The notes under the pieces were generated by a model. It had not been told where the DNA came from. It did no database searches and was given only the letters and a program-made list of their open reading frames with translations. A stretch of 64,000 nt of DNA from Girardinichthys multiradiatus (lineage: Eukaryota; Chordata; Actinopteri; Cyprinodontiformes; Goodeidae), in assembly GCF_021462225.1 (NCBI RefSeq), contig NC_061812.1, positions 39,938,675 to 40,002,674 on the forward strand, given 5' to 3'. Made by a program: the position numbers and the translations under genes. The first letter of the stretch is position 1, and each line of letters starts with the position of its first letter. This document shows, one piece after another, positions 59,166 through 64,000 of the stretch.

Positions 59166-59767
59166 CTCGTAAAAGTGAGGAAAGCAGAAATGAAAAAGTA
59201 GCACAGCATATGTTAACTACAGCCACACGTTGGACCTAAATGTCATTTCACATTTTTCAGAAAATGTCTGGAACTCATCTACTCTCCAACTAAAGCATAA
59301 AAATCTGCTCAAATCTTCTGGGCTGATTTTAGTGGCAGGTTCCTTAATAGGTTAGTTGTATCACATCAAAAGCAATCAAAATGAATCACCAAAAATCACA
59401 TCGGGACACGCAAGTCCAGTTTCGCTTCACGACCTTTTAATTCACCAATGGTAGAGATGCAGAGCAGCTGCTGGACTTATTGCAGACTCTGTGATTCCCT
59501 GTGGTCTGAGTGCTTAGCTGGGGTCTCACTTCCTGTAATTGGGTTTCGGTAGCACCATCATTCCTGTGACAGCCTGTGCGGACAGGATAATTGTAGCCTC
59601 AAATTCTATTTCAAACTTCATTAAGTTTCAAAGCAGGATTTGTCATTTTGACCAGCGAGCACAAGAAGGAGGTCCAAGAAAAGAAAGAAAAAAGAAAAAC
59701 AGTTACAGAACATGAGGTTGTGTCAATATATAATGAACCTTTCCAGTCTTGTATGTAGCATGGGGAG

Positions 59768-59811
59768 ATATGAGTGTGTTTGTGTGTGTGTGTGTGTATG
59801 AGAGAGAGAGA
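59768..59811. repeat. TG/GA microsatellite
   Basis: Imperfect TG units followed by a short GA run. Confidence 0.9.
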
Positions 59812-59889
59812 GGTTGTGAAGAGATGGACCACATGTTGGAGCTGCCCTTCATTTCAACACAGAGGATGCTGGGATGTTATAATAGGCTG

Positions 59890-60120
59890 CTCTCAGGTCC
59901 AGAGAGGCGTACATTGTGCATGTAGGGTAAAATGAGCCTGCTTAATTCCAATTTAATTTGAACACTAATTCCAAATCCTAATTACTTTTCCACCAAAATT
60001 GCTGGACCAGAAAATTTGTCGCCGTTCAGATATTGTTGGCCATTTTGCACATGCGATTTTTGATCACCAGCAAAGTCTCTCTGGTGCCAAAATTCTAATC
60101 AGTCTGAGTCAACATCTGCT
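59890..60120. promoter_or_regulatory. Candidate regulatory single-copy DNA
   Basis: Clustered homeodomain-type TAATT cores (GCTTAATTCCAATTTAATTT, CACTAATTCCAAATCCTAAT) are followed by complex sequence without repeats. This is the texture of some vertebrate enhancers; function is inferred only. Confidence 0.25.
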
Positions 60121-60727
60121 TTCAAATTACAGAGAATATGTAGAAAAAAGAAGAAAGTGGATATAAACAGAAAGAAAGAAAGGTTTGGGAGAAAGACTGG
60201 TTATAAGACAAAAATCAGAAGAGAAAATTGCATAGAGGGGATAGAAACTGTAGAAAGGTCATAGTGATGAGAGGGCTTATAAGGACCATTAAAAGGAGAA
60301 GTGCAAGGGGAAGTCAGGGAGTTAGAGGGCATGGGAACGAGAGTATGAGTGGATAATGCTTCTCATCAGTGAAGAGAAGATAAAGGGTTTTTCTCAGAGG
60401 GAAAAGAGTGACCGTGTTCCGAGGAATAGAAAGAAAAAGTAGAGGCTGAGAGGTAAGGAGAGGTAAAAGGAAAGGTTAAAACCCAACAAATCTGAGTGGA
60501 AGTGATAAGAAATACATCACTTTTTCACACAGGAGACTTTCATGGCTTCCTCTACAACAAGGTTGATGGGAGACTGGTGCAAATCATCTTTTTGAGATAT
60601 TTTTCCTCTTATTGAAGCATGTCTGTCAACGTTTAGTACAGTTCTGGACCAAAAGATTTCCAACATGTCGCTCAATTGGCAGGAATGCAGCAGAACAGGT
60701 AACAAGTCATTTATTGTTCTTTCATGC

Positions 60728-60938
60728 ACTCACCAACCACCTTATTACTTTCAGCTATTCAGGTGCTTGATAACACAAATACCAAATCAACCATTTACAT
60801 GGCAGCAGCTCATTGAATTTAGCTATCAATGTGTGATGAAGAGGAATACCAGATGGGCTGGTCCGAGTCCTTCAGAACCTGATGATCTCCTGGGATTTTA
60901 ACACAGCAACATCTGATGGGTTTATAGAGAATTAATTG
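60728..60938 (+). mobile_element. Tc1 family B, left part (split by L2)
   Basis: CATGCACTCACCAACCACCT, then TATTACTTTCAGCTATTCAG, resembles the family B terminus of 45915, followed by ACATGGCAGCAGCTCATTGA, AGATGGGCTGGTCCGAGTCC and CTCCTGGGATTTTAACACA (transposase helix-turn-helix). It breaks at GGTTTATAGAGAA and continues at about 63670. Confidence 0.7.
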
Positions 60939-61623
60939 AGAATCTTAGGTTATTTAGAACTTTATAACTTTCCCCTGTTAGGTTTAAACCTACCAAACCC
61001 AAAGCTGAAAAATAATGTCCCTTTTTGTTTTAGGCAACAATGTAAAATAGCAAAATAAAAATGGAAGAAAAACAAACTGCCTGGATCTCTGAAAATTTTA
61101 AGAGACAATCCTGCTCAGTACCAAAGATCTCTTAAAGAGGCAGAATCTCAGTTTTTCTCTGATGTGATTTATAACAGTAGTCAATGTCTAAGGTTGTATT
61201 TTAGCACAATAAACTCCTGATGTATCAGTCTCCATGTGTCATCATTTTCTTTTTCTTTTAACAAAGTGGCATCTGTAGCTCCCAATGTTTTAGCTGTATT
61301 TGTCTGAACCAGTGTATTCCTCTTTTAGATAAGATTGGGGAACATAGAAGAGCCATTAACTGTCCTCTTGACAGTCTTCCATCTAAACTGATGAAAGAGG
61401 TTTTTATAACTGTTGGCCCTGCCTTCCTGACTTTTGCTGACCTTTTACTTAGCTCCAGAAATATGCCAATTGGTTTCAAATATGCTGTTTTTCATCCCCT
61501 TCTTAAACAACCTCACCTTGATCTTTTGTTTTTATCTAATTTTAGACCAATTTCTATTTCATCTTTTTTTCCAAGGTTTTATAAAAAAACAATTTTAACT
61601 ACTTTAAACTTCTTTAAATGGTA
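60939..61623 (+). pseudogene. L2-like LINE, part 1 (pre-RT)
   Basis: Readings include SLKEAESQFFSDVIYNS near 61127-61180, LPSKLMKEVFITVGPAFLTF, SSRNMPIGFKYAVFHPLLKQ and LSNFRPISISSFF. These mark the boundary of endonuclease linker and RT in L2-like LINEs. It is interrupted by a SINE at 61636. Confidence 0.75.
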
Positions 61624-61635
61624 ATGGCATCTTTG

Positions 61636-61948
61636 GTCTGAACTGTGGTGCAGTTGGTAGCACTGTTGCCTTGCAGCAAGAATGTACTGGTTTTGACTCC
61701 TGGCCAGGGGTTTTCTCTCTGGGTACTCTGGCTTTCTCCCACAGTCCTAAAACATGACTGTTAATTTAATTAGTGTCTCTAAATTGCCTTTAGATGTGAA
61801 TGGGTGTGTGCAAGGTTGTTTGCCATGTGTGTCTTTGTTTTGCCCTGTGACGGACTGGCAACCTGTCCAAGCAACTTGTCCAGAGTGTACCCCGCCTCTA
61901 TTTGCCCTCTACAGAAGAAGCGGGTATAGAAAATGGATGGATGGATGG
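61636..61948 (+). mobile_element. tRNA-derived SINE copy 2 with perfect target duplication
   Basis: The 12-bp ATGGCATCTTTG stands on both sides (61624-61635 and 61949-61960). The head has an A box (TGGTGCAGTTGGTAGCACTG) and B box (GGTTTTGACTCC); the body matches copy 1; the tail ends ATAGAAAATGG(ATGG)n. Removing SINE and one duplicate restores the L2 reading NGIFEK...SGFRSGHSTETA. Confidence 0.93.
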
Positions 61949-61960
61949 ATGGCATCTTTG

Positions 61961-62033
61961 AAAAATGTTAGTCTGGCTTTAGATCAGGACACAGCACAGA
62001 GACCGCAATATTAAAAGTACATAATGATATAGC
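61961..62033 (+). pseudogene. L2-like LINE, part 2
   Basis: SGFRSGHSTETAILKVHNDI is the RT motif 2 region, with one stop just before it. It is cut by a Tc1 copy at the TA of 62034-62035. Confidence 0.8.
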
Positions 62034-62035
62034 TA

Positions 62036-63375
62036 CAGTACAGACCAAAAGTTTGGACACACCTTCTCATTCAAAGAGTTGTCTTTATTTTCATGACTAT
62101 GAATATTGTAGCTTCACACTGAAGGCATCAAAACAATGAATTAACACATGTGGAATTATATACTGAACAAAAAAGTGTGAAACAACTGAAAATATGTCTT
62201 GTATTCTAGGTTATTCAAAGTAGCCACCTTTTGCTTTGATTACTGCTACGCACACTCTTGGCATTCTGTTGATGAGCTTCAAGAGGTAGTCACCTGAAAT
62301 GGTTTTCACTTCACAGGTGTGCCCTGTCAGGTTTAATAAATGGGATTTCAAGCCTTATAAATGGGGTTGGGACCATCAGTTGTGTTGTGCAGGAGGTGGA
62401 TACAGTACACAGCTGATAGTCCTACTGAATAGACTGTTAGAATTTGTATTATGGCAAGAAAAAAGCAGCTAAGTAAAGAAAAACGAGTGGCCATCATTAC
62501 ATTAAGAAATGAAGTTCAGTCAGTCCGAACAATTGGGAAAACTTTGAAAGTGTCCCCAAGTGCAGTCGCAAAAACCATCAAGCGCTACAAAGAAACTGGC
62601 TCACATGAGGACCGCCCCAGGAAAGGCAGACCAAGAGTCACCTCTGCTGCGGACGATAAGTTCATCCGAGTCACCAGCCTCAGAAATAGCAAGTTAACAG
62701 CAGCTCAGATTAGAGAACAGGTCAATGCCACACAGAGTTCTAGCAGCAGACACATCTCTAGAACAACTGTTAAGAGGAGACTGTGTGAATCTGGCCTTCA
62801 TGGTAAAATAGGTGCTAGGAAACCACTGCTGAGGACAGGCAACAAGCAGAAGAGACTTGTTTGGGCTAAAGAACACAAGGACTGGACATTAGAGTAGTGC
62901 TTTGGTCTGATGAGTCCAAGTTTGAGATCTTTGGTTCCAACCACCGTGTCTTTGTGCAGCGCAGAAGAGGTGAACGGATGGACTCTACATGCCTGGTTCC
63001 CACCATGAAGCATGGAGGAGGAAGTGTGATGGCGTGGGGGTGCATACTGAGCTGGCATGGCTACCACAACATCTTGCAAAGGCATGCTATTCCATCCGGT
63101 TTGCGTTTAGTTGGACCATCATTTATTTTTCAACAGGACAATGACCCCAAACACACCTCCAGGCTGTGTAAGGGCTATTTGACCAAGAAGGAGAGTGATG
63201 GGGTGCTGCGCCAGATGACCTGGCCTCCACATTCACCGGACCTGAACCCAATCGAGATGGTGTGGGGTGAGCTGGACCGCAGAGTGAAGGCAAAAGGGCC
63301 AACAAGTGCTAAGCATCTCTGGGAACTCCTTCAAGACTATTGGAAAACCATTTCAGGTGACCACCACCTTACTTA
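62036..63375 (+). mobile_element. Tc1 family A copy 2, right end missing
   Basis: A TA precedes CAGTACAGACCAAAAGTTTG, the left terminus. The transposase gene follows. The sequence leaves the family after GGAAAACCATTTCAGGTGAC, so the 3' flank and right terminus are lost. L2 sequence resumes beyond. Confidence 0.88.
62451..63375 (+). pseudogene. Tc1 transposase (family A, copy 2), broken
   Basis: The N-terminal frame (62451-62897, 148 codons) starts MARKKQLSKEKRVAIITLRN with a helix-turn-helix and stops after KDWTLE because 10 bp present in copy 1 are deleted. A second frame from 62897 contains MLWSDESKFEIFG, FIFQQDNDPKHTSRLCKGYL, PHSPDLNPIEMVWGELDRRV, thus all three DDE residues. About 50 bp coding for the GDTVGDLF region of copy 1 are also missing (GWGCILSWHG junction). 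Not functional. Confidence 0.92.
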
Positions 63376-63669
63376 TCTGAATGTATAAGTGTTTGTGCGG
63401 TGGGAGGTCCTTGAGGTGATCTAGTCACCTTTATTGGATGTTTCAAGGACAACGCTTAAATGCTGGGGTGACCGAGCCTTTTTGGTGGTGGCACCCACAC
63501 TCCTTTGGACCTTCATACCATCACCAAAGCAGGTCTTTAAGCAAATTGAAGATACATTTGTTCAAAAAAGCTTTTAATGGTCCTTAGTGTTTATATGGTT
63601 TTATTGCCATGTATTTTAGTCTCCTTAGAAGTTTTAAAACCACTTTACAAACCAAAAAATTAAATAACT
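63376..63669 (+). pseudogene. L2-like LINE, 3' coding end
   Basis: TTAAATGCTGGGGTGACCGA, then GTGGTGGCACCCACACTCCT, then GAAGATACATTTGTTCAAAA encode a WGDRAF..VAPTLLWTFIPS..FKQIEDTFVQKSF-like end, the usual C-terminal signature of L2/CR1-type proteins. It completes the LINE interrupted at 62034. Confidence 0.65.
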
Positions 63670-64000
63670 TTCGAGAAATAGAAAATATCAAGTGAGCGTC
63701 TTTTGTGTGAATGAAACTTATTGATGTCAGCGACTGGGCAGAAAAGTTCAAGATGACAGAAAGGCAACAGTAGCTCAAATAGCCACTCATTACAACCTAG
63801 GTATGCAGAGTACCATGTCAAAATGCTCAACCTGTTTAACCTTAAAGCAGATAAACTACACATCCGGTACATATACTGTCAGTTAAGAACAAGAAACTGG
63901 GGCTATAGTTTGTGCAGGCTCACCAACATTGGGTAATAACAAACCAGTAAGAATCTTGCCTGCTCAGAAAAGTCTGCAATTCAGCTGCAACATTCAGATT
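63670..64000 (+). pseudogene. Tc1 family B transposase, continuation past window end
   Basis: GAGAAATAGAAAATATCAAG then TGAGCGTCTTTTGTG resumes the gene interrupted at 60938. CAGAAAGGCAACAGTAGCTC, then ACTCATTACAACCTAGGTAT, CTGTCAGTTAAGAACAAGAA and TTGTGCAGGCTCACCAACAT match the middle of the family B gene in sense orientation. Stops are frequent. The right terminus is outside the window. Confidence 0.7.

Larger units (their letters stand above)
52455..64000 (-). other. cdh4: cdh4 intron ~6, partial
   Basis: The intron upstream of exon 7 runs off the right edge. It is dominated by two nested transposon clusters. 57217-58224, 59166-59767 and 59812-60727 carry no identifiable gene or repeat; 57590-57730 and 59890-60120 look like possible single-copy regulatory DNA. 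Confidence 0.88.

Noticed and set aside
1..64000. CRISPR array, operon or phage content
   Set aside because: No spaced direct repeats with unique spacers, no ribosome-binding sites or gene clusters; introns and eukaryotic transposons exclude a prokaryotic source.

Overview
The window is vertebrate nuclear DNA, almost certainly from a ray-finned (teleost) fish. It holds multi-exon cadherin coding sequence with GT-AG introns, and its repeats are typical of teleosts: Rex3/RTE, CR1/Rex1-like and L2-like LINEs, several Tc1/mariner families, hAT elements, tRNA-derived SINEs and solo LTRs. No bacterial or viral gene set, CRISPR array, rRNA or tRNA gene is visible.

The only host gene I can support is a classical (type I) cadherin on the minus strand, best matched to R-cadherin, cdh4. 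Five consecutive exons are present, in transcription order 52454-52282, 31759-31622, 21449-21264, 21019-20766 and 15726-15584. They encode extracellular repeats EC2 (from near its start) to EC4. By comparison with classical cadherins they are about exons 7-11. Phases agree at every junction and no exon contains a stop. Upstream exons lie beyond 64000. The next exon (end of EC4 and on) lies below position 1, so 1-15583 and 52455-64000 are partial introns. Everything else in the window is intronic.

Layout. Positions 1-15583 (intron 11) hold a Tc1 MITE, a 1.8-kb solo LTR, an LTR-like block with a CRE+TATA promoter, an interrupted LINE, and a hAT element (10861-15247) that carries a Tc1 copy joined to a Rex3 fragment plus a nearly intact second Tc1 (13424-15033). 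Positions 15727-20765 (intron 10) are mostly unassigned. Positions 21450-31621 (intron 8) hold a fragmented Tc1 copy, a second solo LTR of the same family (29111-30608) and a MITE close to exon 8. Positions 31760-52281 (intron 7) hold a (TG)n tract, a possible conserved non-coding element, a nearly complete CR1/Rex1-like LINE (36953-40305) with one frameshift, a Tc1 split by a C-skewed 2-kb insertion, a foldback element, a full-length Tc1 (45915-47112) and an RTE remnant. Positions 52455-64000 (intron 6) are two deep nests: Tc1 > L2 > LINE > hAT at 52503-57216, and Tc1 > L2 > (SINE, Tc1) from 60728 past the window end.

The genes do not form an operon or pathway. The biology is one large-intron adhesion gene whose introns have been colonised repeatedly, and the nesting order lets relative insertion ages be read directly. 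I found no convincing undescribed functional system. The most useful leads are a tandem 9-nt splice donor at exon 11, two almost intact transposable elements, the nested insertion series, and a few candidate enhancers. Family names for repeats rest on recognition from memory, since no search was possible.
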